Shown here in pieces: positions 34,021 to 43,139 of a DNA stretch of 64,000 bases. The notes under the pieces were generated by a model. The model saw only the letters and a program-made list of their open reading frames with translations. It did not search any database and had not been told where the DNA came from. Source of the stretch: Tunturibacter gelidoferens (GTDB lineage: Bacteria > Acidobacteriota > Terriglobia > Terriglobales > Acidobacteriaceae); the NCBI RefSeq assembly GCF_040358255.1, contig NZ_CP132938.1:434001-498000 (forward strand), in the 5' to 3' direction. The position numbers and the translations under genes were made by a program. Within the stretch, counting starts at the first letter, position 1, and every line of letters starts with the position of its first letter.

Positions 34021-34737
34021 ATGCAGAACTACTTCAACTACTTTACTGAAATCGAGGAGCGGTTTCAGCAGCGTCGGGGCTCGCTCCTGATGCTGTCGAC
34101 CCTAGACTGGGCGCTGATCGAGACTTGGCGGGAGGCCGGCGTGCCTCTGGATGCCGTGCTACGCGGAATCGACAACGCCTTCGACAGACATGATGCGAAG
34201 GCTCTGCGCGCCTCCGGAAGGATCCGCAGGGTGAATGGCCTTGCATGGTGCGCACAGAGTGTGCTGGAGGCCGTGGAGCAGGTGATGGAAGCCTCTATCG
34301 GTGCTGCCCCCACCACTGCGGCCCAAGCCGCAGACACCGGCTTCGAAGCAGCACGAGTCGGACGTTACCTTGAAGATAATGCTGTTTCTATCGAGTCGGC
34401 GAAGCTGTCTCCCCCCGCTGATTCAACAGCAGCAGAAGTTGCAGGCAGACTCCGAGCCTTGGCCGCGGGTCTGCGGGTTGAACCGGCGCATTCGCTTGAA
34501 GAGCTCGACCGAACCCTTAGCGTTCTCGAAGAGAAGATGTTCGCAGCTCTACTGACGGCCGCACCGGAGGACGAGCTGGTCTCCCTGCGCGAACAAGCGA
34601 CTCGCGAACTTGCACCCTACCGCAGCAAGATGAAGGCCGTTCAAATTAAACAGGTGCAGCAACAGTTTCTCCAGAAGCGATTGCTGGAAGCACGCAAACT
34701 ACCTCGCCTCAGTCTCTTTTATATGAGTCACGGATGA
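34021..34737 (+). CDS. Conserved hypothetical protein, operon member
   Basis: 238 residues, soluble and mostly helical. Begins NYFNYFTEIEERFQQRRG, with LLMLSTLDWALIETWREAGVP and a long C-terminal helix ending KRLLEARKLPRLSLFYMSHG. Located between coaX and rlmD, with an ATGA overlap to rlmD, so it is translationally coupled. No catalytic motif or known domain is recognised. Confidence 0.75.
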   Translation: MQNYFNYFTEIEERFQQRRGSLLMLSTLDWALIETWREAGVPLDAVLRGIDNAFDRHDAKALRASGRIRRVNGLAWCAQSVLEAVEQVMEASIGAAPTTAAQAADTGFEAARVGRYLEDNAVSIESAKLSPPADSTAAEVAGRLRALAAGLRVEPAHSLEELDRTLSVLEEKMFAALLTAAPEDELVSLREQATRELAPYRSKMKAVQIKQVQQQFLQKRLLEARKLPRLSLFYMSHG

Positions 34738-36032
34738 AGTTACAAATCGAAAAGGCGATCTACGGCGGAGCCGCCCTTGCCCATCAGGCCGATGGCGAAT
34801 CGATCTTTGTACCCTTCGTGCTACCGGGCGAACTGGTCGAGGTTGAGATTCGTCAGCAAAAAAAGAACTTTGAGGAAGCTTCCCTACTGCGGGTCCTGAA
34901 GGATTCGGAAAACCGTGTCCAACCAACATGCATACACTTCGGAGAATGCGGCGGATGTCACTACCAGCACGCCCAATATCCCGCACAAGTAGAGATGAAG
35001 GTATCCATCATGCAGGAGGCAATGGAACGTGCCGGGTTGAAGACGCTGCCTGAGATCCAGAGCCATGCCGCGCCTCCCTGGGCGTACAGAAATCGTATGC
35101 GCTTACGGCTCGAAGAGGTGGGCCCCACCTTGAGAGCTGGCTATAACCGGCGCGGCACCAATGAGTTTCTTGCAATTCAAGAGTGTCCCATCACCGCGCC
35201 GTTGCTATGGCGCGCGACCCAGAGCCTTTTGCAATTAGCGACCGAGAATCCTGCTGATAGAAGATGGCTTAGCAGTGCCGCAGAGGTAGAGTTCTTTACG
35301 ACCGCCGACGAAGCCAAGATGCAGATGACCATCCTGGTTCGGAAGGATCAGCTCGGCCTGACCTCCTTATGCGAGCGCATGAGACAGTTCGTGCCAGAAC
35401 TGGTCGGGGCTGGCAGCGCTCTTCTCAAACCCTCTGGCCCACAGCGACAAATACAGAAGCCGCGTCCCCTGGAGAGTTGGGGAACACAGGGCCTGAGTTA
35501 TCAGGTAGAAAACGAAGACTACTGGGTGAGCCGCGGCAGTTTCTTCCAGATCAACCGCTTTCTCATCGATGAACTTATTAGAATTGTCGCAACGAATCGC
35601 CAAGGGTTACTGGCGTGGGATCTGTATGCCGGAGTGGGATTGTTTTCTCGAGCACTGACGAAAACATTCCAGCAAGTCGTAGCAGTCGAGGCAGCCGGTG
35701 CCGATCTGATCAACTCCTTCAAAGGAACAGGCAGACGCGCCATCGAGTCAACCACAGTTGAATTTCTCCGGAACGCAGTGGTGCAGCGGGAACGCCCTCA
35801 ATTGATCGTCATGGACCCTCCACGGGCCGGCGTTGGGGCTGAGGTTTGCTCGCTCCTGGCGCGGATTTTGTCCCCCGAGATCGTCTACGTCTCCTGCGAT
35901 CCTGTGACTCTGGCTCGCGACCTGAAGATGCTGGTCGACGCGGGCTACAAGCTCGAAGAATTGCACTTGGTTGACCTGTTTCCTCAGACGTTTCATCTGG
36001 AGACGATCGTGGTTTTGCGCAGACAAACTTAG
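34734..36032 (+). CDS. rlmD: 23S rRNA (uracil-5-)-methyltransferase, RumA/RlmD-type
   Basis: 432 residues. An N-terminal TRAM-like beta region (about 1-55) is followed by an iron-sulfur cysteine cluster, C.HFGECGGCHYQHAQ, typical of RumA. The SAM domain has SFFQINRFLIDELI, WDLYAGVGLFSRALT, MDPPRAGVGAEVC, and the nucleophile Cys in IVYVSCDPVTLARDL. Methylates C5 of a uridine in 23S rRNA (the exact site cannot be read here) using SAM. Confidence 0.92.
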   Translation: MKLQIEKAIYGGAALAHQADGESIFVPFVLPGELVEVEIRQQKKNFEEASLLRVLKDSENRVQPTCIHFGECGGCHYQHAQYPAQVEMKVSIMQEAMERAGLKTLPEIQSHAAPPWAYRNRMRLRLEEVGPTLRAGYNRRGTNEFLAIQECPITAPLLWRATQSLLQLATENPADRRWLSSAAEVEFFTTADEAKMQMTILVRKDQLGLTSLCERMRQFVPELVGAGSALLKPSGPQRQIQKPRPLESWGTQGLSYQVENEDYWVSRGSFFQINRFLIDELIRIVATNRQGLLAWDLYAGVGLFSRALTKTFQQVVAVEAAGADLINSFKGTGRRAIESTTVEFLRNAVVQRERPQLIVMDPPRAGVGAEVCSLLARILSPEIVYVSCDPVTLARDLKMLVDAGYKLEELHLVDLFPQTFHLETIVVLRRQT

Positions 36033-36059
36033 CCACAATTGTGATGAAATGGTTGGTAA

Positions 36060-38909
36060 GTGCGGTCAGCAGGCAGAGCATTGAAGACCGGAAGAACGAA
36101 CGAGCCGAACCCTGATCTCTGGCCGAAGGCGGTCGCACGCCTTCCCACGCTCGCATTCCGTCGCGCTCCTCTTTTGACGGCGGTCTGCTGGTTCGCGCTG
36201 GGCGAAGTGATAGCACGGAATCACGCGCCGATGGTCATGCTGTTCCTTGCCATGTCCTTGTTGTGCGCCCTGACGCTGGCGAGCCTGCGATGGTCTCTCC
36301 GGATCGCAATCGTCCCTCTGGCAGCCGTCTGGATGGCGCTTGGTCTTTTCTGCGCAGAGGTGCAGCCCGCTCCGCCTACTCAACACGCTCTGAAAACGTA
36401 TGCAGATGGGTTGAGCCGGCAAGTCAGAGGACGCGTCGTACGGGTCCGCGAGCTGGTCCCCCAACAGGGAAACTCGGATCAGGATAAGGAAACAGGTTGG
36501 TGGGCAGAAAAAGAGGAGAACGAGGAGGCAGCGGCAATCGGCGCGCTTTCGGTCGATCTTCAAGTCGATGCAGTGGAGGAGGTAACGCCGGACGTCGCGT
36601 GGATGGCGCCTGTCACAGGTGGTGCGCGAATGAATGTCCTCCCTGACAAGCCTGCAGTGCAAAACGCTGCCCCGACAGGTTCTCTTGCACCCGCTGTTCG
36701 ACCTCTTCCAACACTGAAGTGTGGCGATTTGGTGCAGGCTCCCATGAGAATGAAGGTGGCCGAGTACTACCGCGACCCGGCAGCATGGCAGTACTCTGAC
36801 TATCTGCTTGCGCAAGGGATTGGCGCTCATGCCAGCGTGCGCGTCTCGAAGGTCTCCATCCTCTCCCAAGCCAGTTCAGAGCTTGCGGCTGCCAAGTCCG
36901 ATTACGCGGCACAATGGCAGTGCAAGATCTTCACTGCACAGAATTGGGCCTCTGGGCGCGTGCTTGGCTATGTTCATTCGAAGGCGAACCGTGGACTTCC
37001 GGAGATCCTACGGCTCAACCAGGACGATGCCGGGATGCTCAACGCGATGTTGTTTGGCGACCGGGCAGGCCTCAATAAAACGCAGCGTGTAGGCTTCGAG
37101 CGCACAGGATCGTTTCATCTCTTTGTCGTCTCCGGAATGCACGTCGGTTTGCTTGCAGGCCTTGTCTTTTGGCTGGCTCGCCGGCTCAAGTTGAGCGACC
37201 TGCTCGCAACACTGCTCACCATTGTTTTGACGTTTGGCTACGCGCTATTGACCGGCTTTGCCGCTCCGGTACAGCGAGCTCTCTTTATGACTACCGTCTT
37301 TCTTCTGGCTCGTCTGCTGAGCCGAGACCGCAACGTACTTAATGCTTTGGGCGCGGCAGCGATGGCAGTACTGGTGTTGTCTCCAAACGCCTTATTCGAA
37401 GCCAGCTTTCAGATGACGTTTCTTGCGATCGTCGCGATCGGCGGCATCGCGATTCCGCTAGGCGAGCGCAGTTTCCTCCCCTACGCCCGAGCTGCGGAGC
37501 ACCTGTGGGATAAGTGGCTCGATTCTGGCCTTCCCCCTCGGGTAGCGCAGTTTCGGCTGATGCTGCGAATGGGTAGCGAGGCGATTGCCAACCTGCTGGG
37601 TCACTGGTCCAGGCGACTCTTACCGTTGACTGTCCGTTGGTTCCTTTGGGCGTTGGAGCTGTCGCTGATAGGCGTAGTCGCTGAGTTGGTGATGGTCTTG
37701 CCGATGGCGGTCTACTTTCACCGCGCAACGATGTTCGCAGTCCCCACCAACATGTTGAGCGTGCCACTTGTTGCTGTTCTCGCTCCAACCGCGGTCGTCA
37801 CCTTTTGCGCCTCCCTCGTCAGCCCATGGTTCGCTTTGCTGCCTGGGGCGATGACGTCTTTACTGCTCCACGGCGTCAAGGGAGTAATAGGACGCGTCAG
37901 CGCATTTCATGCAGCCGATCTGCGCGTCCCCGCTCCCGCCTGGTGGGTCGCTCTCCTGGCAGTAGTTGCATGGGCCTTCTGTTGCTGGGCCGTGCGACGA
38001 TCCCGCAACTGGGCGTGGGCTGCGGTCGTCACGCTGCCGCTCGTGGCCTTAATCGTACTGTGGCCGGAGCACTCGATTGTCTCACCAGGCATGATGGAGG
38101 TGACGGCGATCGATGTCGGTCAGGGCGATTCTATCTTTATCGTGGCCCCGGACGGAGCGACGATGCTGATCGATGCAGGCGGCCCCGTCGGCGGAGTCAC
38201 CGAGGCCGCAGAGGCAACAAGCCGTTTCGACGTTGGCGAAGAGGTTGTGTCGCCATATCTCTGGTCGCGCAGATTTCGTCGGCTCGATGTGGTCGCTCTG
38301 AGCCATGCCCACAGCGACCACATGGGCGGAATGCCCGCAATCCTTCGCAACTTTCGCCCCCGCGAACTATGGGTCAGCATCGATCCCAACTCGGATGCTT
38401 ACCGCTCGCTGCTCGCCGAAGCAAAAGATCTTGGAGTCACTGTGCGCCACTTTTACGCAGGCACCCAGCTTGCCTGGGGAGGAACGCAAATAACGATGCT
38501 CGCGCCCGAGGCCGATTACGCCAACCCTAGAGAGCCCGTAAACAACGATTCGCTGGTGATGCGGATGCAATACGGCGACTCGTCCGTGCTGTTGGAGGGC
38601 GATGCCGAAGCCCCGAGTGAACGCGAGATGCTCGCACTTAAGAGAATCGCACCCGTCACACTCTTGAAGGTCGGCCACCACGGCAGCCGTACCTCGACGA
38701 CCCAGGAATTCCTCGATGCTGCCGCTCCAAAAGACGCGGTTGTGTCGGTCGGCAGGGGGAATACATTTGGTCACCCCCGCTACGAAGTGATCGAACGAAT
38801 TTCGGAGGCTCGGACTAAGCTGTATCGAACGGATGAGTTTGGCTTAACCACATTCCTGCTCGGAAGGGATGGAAAAATCCGTGAGCTTGTCGATGCGTCT
38901 AATCCATGA
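36060..38909 (+). CDS. comEC: ComEC/Rec2 DNA uptake channel
   Basis: 949 residues from GTG 36060. Order: N-terminal helices and a DUF4131-like OB region (to about 280), the Competence core with FHLFVVSGMHVGLLAGLVFW and GFAAPVQRALFMTTVFLLARLL, then a metallo-beta-lactamase domain from about 680 (EVTAIDVGQGDSIFIVAPDG; SHAHSDHMGG; LKVGHHGSRTST). Forms the inner-membrane channel for single-stranded DNA in natural transformation; the MBL domain may degrade the second strand. An insert rich in acidic residues near 140-160 is unusual. Confidence 0.93.
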   Translation: MRSAGRALKTGRTNEPNPDLWPKAVARLPTLAFRRAPLLTAVCWFALGEVIARNHAPMVMLFLAMSLLCALTLASLRWSLRIAIVPLAAVWMALGLFCAEVQPAPPTQHALKTYADGLSRQVRGRVVRVRELVPQQGNSDQDKETGWWAEKEENEEAAAIGALSVDLQVDAVEEVTPDVAWMAPVTGGARMNVLPDKPAVQNAAPTGSLAPAVRPLPTLKCGDLVQAPMRMKVAEYYRDPAAWQYSDYLLAQGIGAHASVRVSKVSILSQASSELAAAKSDYAAQWQCKIFTAQNWASGRVLGYVHSKANRGLPEILRLNQDDAGMLNAMLFGDRAGLNKTQRVGFERTGSFHLFVVSGMHVGLLAGLVFWLARRLKLSDLLATLLTIVLTFGYALLTGFAAPVQRALFMTTVFLLARLLSRDRNVLNALGAAAMAVLVLSPNALFEASFQMTFLAIVAIGGIAIPLGERSFLPYARAAEHLWDKWLDSGLPPRVAQFRLMLRMGSEAIANLLGHWSRRLLPLTVRWFLWALELSLIGVVAELVMVLPMAVYFHRATMFAVPTNMLSVPLVAVLAPTAVVTFCASLVSPWFALLPGAMTSLLLHGVKGVIGRVSAFHAADLRVPAPAWWVALLAVVAWAFCCWAVRRSRNWAWAAVVTLPLVALIVLWPEHSIVSPGMMEVTAIDVGQGDSIFIVAPDGATMLIDAGGPVGGVTEAAEATSRFDVGEEVVSPYLWSRRFRRLDVVALSHAHSDHMGGMPAILRNFRPRELWVSIDPNSDAYRSLLAEAKDLGVTVRHFYAGTQLAWGGTQITMLAPEADYANPREPVNNDSLVMRMQYGDSSVLLEGDAEAPSEREMLALKRIAPVTLLKVGHHGSRTSTTQEFLDAAAPKDAVVSVGRGNTFGHPRYEVIERISEARTKLYRTDEFGLTTFLLGRDGKIRELVDASNP

Positions 38910-38935
38910 GTAGCTGACTTGATCGGGAGGTTTCG

Positions 38936-39211
38936 ATGGAGTTGAATGGGCCAAATGCTGAGGCTGTCGTGATCAGTGCGGAAGAGCGGGCAGAAGAACA
39001 GAAGCTGATCCGCAGAATGCAGATGATGATGAACATGGTGATGCAGGTCATCGCACAGGACGGGTCGCTGACGGTGGACGAGGCAGCCCAGATGATCGCG
39101 GACAGCAGAAAGGCTGCCTTAGCCATGTTCCCAGGCAAAGAGTTGGCCTATGACCTCATCTGGCGTCCTCGCTTCCAACGCCTCATGCGCGAACGCTTTC
39201 GAATAATGTAG
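38936..39211 (+). CDS. Small helical protein, unknown function
   Basis: 91 residues with GGGAGG a few bases upstream of the ATG. Amphipathic helices (SAEERAEEQKLIRRMQMMMN, methionine-rich) and a C-terminal LAYDLIWRPRFQRLMRERFR. It follows comEC by 26 nt and may be read with it. No family recognised. Confidence 0.65.
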   Translation: MELNGPNAEAVVISAEERAEEQKLIRRMQMMMNMVMQVIAQDGSLTVDEAAQMIADSRKAALAMFPGKELAYDLIWRPRFQRLMRERFRIM

Positions 39212-39277
39212 CTTCAACCCAACGCTATTCACCACCACAAAACTCCGCTTCGCCGCTCCTGTTACGCTGGGAAGACG

Positions 39278-39787
39278 ATGGAGATCCGGCTGGCAACACA
39301 ACATGATCTACCAGCGCTGATGAGTCTCGTCCGGCGCGTCGTTCCCCTGATGCGCGCGACAGGAAATCTGCAGTGGGACGAGACCTACCCAAACGACGCT
39401 GTCTTTCAGCGCGACATCGACCTGAACCAACTCTGGATCTCAGAGGTGAACGGTAGCATCGCCGGCGTCGCTGCAATCACGATGGACCAGGAGCCTGACT
39501 ATACCCAGGTTGGGTGGGACATCAACGAACCCGCAGTCGTAGTGCACCGACTCGCGGTCGATCCGGCATTTCGTGGTCTGGGGGCGGCTGGCGCGCTCAT
39601 GCAAAAAGCTGAAGAGGTCGCAGTCGAACGCGGCATCACCGCCCTCCGCGTCGACACCAACACCCAGAACGAAGCGACACAGCGGCTCTTTCCGAAGCTG
39701 GGCTACCTGCTCGCCGGAGAGATCACCCTCGAGTTCAGGCCAGGCCTCCGTTTTCTCTGCTACGAAAAGAAGCTACCCGTGGGCTAA
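39278..39787 (+). CDS. GNAT family N-acetyltransferase
   Basis: 169 residues. Acetyl-CoA binding motif A: VVVHRLAVDPAFRGLGAAGALMQKAEEVA (R/Q-x-x-G-x-G/A as RGLGAAG), followed by LRVDTNTQNEATQRLFPKLGY. Single GNAT domain in the cytosol; the acceptor substrate cannot be predicted. Confidence 0.88.
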   Translation: MEIRLATQHDLPALMSLVRRVVPLMRATGNLQWDETYPNDAVFQRDIDLNQLWISEVNGSIAGVAAITMDQEPDYTQVGWDINEPAVVVHRLAVDPAFRGLGAAGALMQKAEEVAVERGITALRVDTNTQNEATQRLFPKLGYLLAGEITLEFRPGLRFLCYEKKLPVG

Positions 39788-39906
39788 TCCTCCGGTAACA
39801 TCGAACTCCCGCAATTCCAAGTCATGTGATTGCTTCCATACAAAGGTTAGAATTTCGTGGAACTCGCAGAATCAATCGCGCATGTTCCGAAGAGGAGTGC
39901 TTTGCA

Positions 39907-41097
39907 ATGGGTCGAAATCGTTTTGTTGTGAAAATGTGTTTGGTGATGATGGCAGTCGTCATGATGCCAGCCCTTGGGCGGGCTCTCGACAACGGCCTTG
40001 CGAAGACCCCGCCGATGGGATGGAACAGCTGGAACAAGTTCGGCTGCAAAGATCTCAACGAAAAAGTCGTACGCGAGACCGCGGACACTATGGTGAGCAG
40101 CGGCATGAAGGATGCCGGCTATCAGTTCGTCATCCTCGACGACTGCTGGCAGACTGGCCGCGACGCCTCGGGCAATATCGTCGCCGACGCAGAGCGCTTC
40201 CCCTCAGGCATCAAGGCGCTGGCCGACTACGTTCACTCGAAGGGCCTGAAGTTCGGCATCTACACCGACGTCGGCACAATGACCTGCGCCAAGCGTCCCG
40301 GTAGCATCGGCCACGAATACCAGGACGCAAAGCAATATGCGAACTGGGGCATCGACTACCTCAAAGAAGACTGGTGCAACACGCTCCCCGGACAGAACAG
40401 CGAGTCCTCCTACACCCTTATGCGCAACGCGCTCGCCGACTCCGGACGACCGATCGTCTTCAGCATCTGTGAGTGGGGGTCGACCAAGCCATGGCTGTGG
40501 GCGGAATCGATCGGAAACCTGTGGCGCGCCACGGGCGACATTCAGGACTGCTGGGACTGCAAGAAAGACTGGGGCGGCAACGGCGTGACCCAGATCATTG
40601 ACCAGATGAATGGATTGGAGACCTACGCCGGTCCCGGACACTGGAACGACCCCGACATGCTCGAGGTGGGCAACGGCGGCATGACAAAGGAGGAGTATCG
40701 CGCCCACTTCAGCATGTGGGCTATGTTCTCGGCACCTCTGCTGGCGGGCAACGACATCTCAAGCATGTCGCCTGACACCAAAGAGATCCTGCTGAACAAA
40801 GAGGTCATCGGAATCGATCAGGATCCGCTCGGACGCCAGGCACACAGAGTAAAGAAGACCGGCGACCTTGAGATCTGGTCAAAGCAGCTGCAGGATGGCG
40901 GCCGCGCCGTCGTACTTCTCAACCGCAGCCCGGCCGCCGCGAAGATCGCCGTAGCATGGACCGACATCGGCTATCCCGATGCTCTCTCTGTCTCCGTAAG
41001 GAATCTGTGGAGTGCTAACGACCTCGGCAAACAAAGCGGTGGCTACTCCGCCGACGTACCCAGCCATGGCGTGGTGATGCTGACGATCAAACCATAG
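39907..41097 (+). CDS. Exported alpha-galactosidase, GH27
   Basis: 396 residues from ATG 39907 (GAGGAG about 11 nt upstream). Signal peptide (residues 1-27, MCLVMMAVVMMPALGRA). GH27/clan D features: TPPMGWNSWNKFGC, FVILDDCWQ, nucleophile Asp in DYLKEDWCN, acid/base Asp in GHWNDPDMLEVG, and a C-terminal beta domain. Releases alpha-linked galactose from oligosaccharides or plant galactomannan in the periplasm or outside. Followed by a terminator. Confidence 0.93.
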   Translation: MGRNRFVVKMCLVMMAVVMMPALGRALDNGLAKTPPMGWNSWNKFGCKDLNEKVVRETADTMVSSGMKDAGYQFVILDDCWQTGRDASGNIVADAERFPSGIKALADYVHSKGLKFGIYTDVGTMTCAKRPGSIGHEYQDAKQYANWGIDYLKEDWCNTLPGQNSESSYTLMRNALADSGRPIVFSICEWGSTKPWLWAESIGNLWRATGDIQDCWDCKKDWGGNGVTQIIDQMNGLETYAGPGHWNDPDMLEVGNGGMTKEEYRAHFSMWAMFSAPLLAGNDISSMSPDTKEILLNKEVIGIDQDPLGRQAHRVKKTGDLEIWSKQLQDGGRAVVLLNRSPAAAKIAVAWTDIGYPDALSVSVRNLWSANDLGKQSGGYSADVPSHGVVMLTIKP

Positions 41098-41116
41098 CTT
41101 CGAATCAATCGTAGAA

Positions 41117-41160
41117 GAGGCTACCGCCCCGCATCGTCGCAAGCGGTAGCCTCAATTTTT
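41117..41160 (+). terminator. Intrinsic terminator after the alpha-galactosidase gene
   Basis: GAGGCTACCGC (41117-41127) pairs perfectly with GCGGTAGCCTC (41143-41153), followed by AATTTTT. It ends just before the convergent NHL gene and could act weakly for that gene too. Confidence 0.9.
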
Positions 41161-41178
41161 CGTAATCGACCTGCCGCG

Positions 41179-43107
41179 CTAAGGTATCTGAGGCGGTCCC
41201 AGAACAGGAGTCTTCACTGGCGTCGCCAGTCCAACGATCTCAGTAAGAGTGCCGTTATTGAAGTCCGTCACCCAGAGATTGCCGCTGGCATCAACCACAA
41301 TCGCATACGCCTCTGTGAATCCAGCGTCCGACGCATAGCCTGCAGTCGGAGACAAAATCGCTCCGGGCGAAGCCGCAACCGAACCTGCCAGCTCGGTAAT
41401 CGTGTGACTATGCAGGTTTGCAACCCATACATGACCCGATCCATCAATCGCAAGACCCTGCGGCGCGAGGATGCTTGCTTTGTTATCGCTATAGCCGCTT
41501 GAAACCACGGTTCCATCATTCGCAAGCTCAGTAATGCTGTTACCAATTTGATTCGCAACCCATACATAACCGCGTTGATCGACCGCAATGCCGTCCGGCC
41601 CGCTGCCACTCGGGAAGCTCGCAATCTGACTCCCATCAGCAGAGACCTTGCTCACGGTATCGTTGCCAGAATTCGCCACCCACCCGTAATGATTAGAATC
41701 GAGTGCAACCGCAAGCGGAAAGCTGAACTGCAGCGACTCATATCCGTTTGTACCCGAGAGCGGTTGACCGGTGCTCGAGAGCAGGGTGACTCGCGAGTTT
41801 CCATAGTCGGGGATCCACACGGTGCCGTTTCCATCAATTGCGATCGCCGTCGGATAACTGATCCCTCCAGCGCTATATCCGGTGGCGCCTGAGAGTATCT
41901 GGCCGCTTGAACTAAGCTCAGTCACGCTGCCAAAACCGCCATTGACCGCAGCACTTGCCCCATCCGGTATCCAGATGTTCCCTTGCGGGTCCACAGCAAG
42001 CGCATCCGAGTGGCTCAGACCGCCACCGGTAATGCCGGTCGGAAACAAAGGAGTGCCCGTCGTCGAAAACTCAGCCGCGATGCCCGAGTAGGTCGCAACC
42101 CAAAGATTGCCGGCAGCGTCTACGCCGAGGCCGGACGGCGCCTTACTGTCCAGCGGCACACCATCGCCGATACCCCCGCCATGGAAACTGATGTGCAGCG
42201 TCCAGTCCGCCGGAACCGCAGTGGGCACTGGTGTAAAAGGCATGCCGCTCGAGGGAAGCTGCCCAAACAACATGGCAACATTGCTCCCCGGATTACGCAC
42301 CAGATTCAGAACCGCATCCAGCGTATTGTCTGGAGCCGTTCCTCCATTGGGTGTAGTCGCAGAGAAGAGTGCGCCGCACCCTGACGCCGTGGCCGTACAG
42401 TTATTGAGCAGATCGGCAACGGCGTTGATCTTCGCTGCCGGAGAGACACCTGTCATCGGAAAGGCCGCGCCCGGCGAGGTTCCGGTTGTAAGGTTCGCGA
42501 GATTCGCAACCGTAGCCACCGCATTGGCGAGTCCCTGTGTGTTAGTCGAACTCGCTCCAAGATTACCTTCCGTGCCAAAGAATTGTGCCAGTCCCCACGC
42601 AGTAACGGCAGTCGTCACCTCGTTGACCACGAACTGAGACGCGGCGGCTATCTGGTTGCAGGCGCCCAGTGCGCTGGCGAGTGTAATGGCTGGATTAGCG
42701 ACAGCGCCTCCCACCTGCCCACCGCGCACGAGAACATAAATCTGTGACGCGGCGAGGGGACAGGCATAACCCGCGGGCACAGTGAACGCTCCCGCGGCAT
42801 CGGTGGTGAGTGTGCTCGTAAGCATCGCGGTCGAAGCGGAGCCATTCCCTCCGGTTCCGGCAGCATACAGTTGGACGGTCCCTCCTACGATCGGCTGAGA
42901 ACCCGCCATCGCCTTTCCTGAAAAACTCACACCAGGATTGGTGACTACTGGGGGCGGAGTGACCGGAGGTGGAGTCACAGGAGGTGGAGTGACCGGCGGA
43001 GGAGTGGTCGGGGTCGAACCGCCACCGCATCCCGCAAGCGAGCAAGCCAGAACCCCCGCCATCGCCGCGCTGAAAAATCCCTGAAAGTTGCGCAAAAGTA
43101 ATCTCAC
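41179..43107 (-). CDS. NHL-repeat lipoprotein
   Basis: 642 residues. Lipoprotein signal with lipobox LAGC followed by GGGSTPTT and a (TPPPV) linker repeated four times. Residues about 55-300 form an Ig-like/helical region; the C-terminal half has six or so NHL-type beta-propeller repeats (DALAVDPQGNIWIPD, TAIAIDGNGTVWIPDYGNSRV, DGIAVDQRGYVWVANQIGNS, QGLAIDGSGHVWVANLHSHT). Likely an outer-membrane-anchored propeller for protein or glycan binding. Confidence 0.85.
   Translation of the reverse strand: MRLLLRNFQGFFSAAMAGVLACSLAGCGGGSTPTTPPPVTPPPVTPPPVTPPPVVTNPGVSFSGKAMAGSQPIVGGTVQLYAAGTGGNGSASTAMLTSTLTTDAAGAFTVPAGYACPLAASQIYVLVRGGQVGGAVANPAITLASALGACNQIAAASQFVVNEVTTAVTAWGLAQFFGTEGNLGASSTNTQGLANAVATVANLANLTTGTSPGAAFPMTGVSPAAKINAVADLLNNCTATASGCGALFSATTPNGGTAPDNTLDAVLNLVRNPGSNVAMLFGQLPSSGMPFTPVPTAVPADWTLHISFHGGGIGDGVPLDSKAPSGLGVDAAGNLWVATYSGIAAEFSTTGTPLFPTGITGGGLSHSDALAVDPQGNIWIPDGASAAVNGGFGSVTELSSSGQILSGATGYSAGGISYPTAIAIDGNGTVWIPDYGNSRVTLLSSTGQPLSGTNGYESLQFSFPLAVALDSNHYGWVANSGNDTVSKVSADGSQIASFPSGSGPDGIAVDQRGYVWVANQIGNSITELANDGTVVSSGYSDNKASILAPQGLAIDGSGHVWVANLHSHTITELAGSVAASPGAILSPTAGYASDAGFTEAYAIVVDASGNLWVTDFNNGTLTEIVGLATPVKTPVLGPPQIP
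42950..43010 (-). repeat. 15-bp tandem repeat coding a TPPPV linker
   Basis: Four imperfect copies of a 15-nt unit (plus-strand form GGAGGTGGAGTGACC) near the start of the NHL gene. In-frame, so copy-number change would only alter linker length. Confidence 0.8.
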
Positions 43108-43139
43108 TGGAGGGCCAAGAATATCAAAGGTGGATGCAG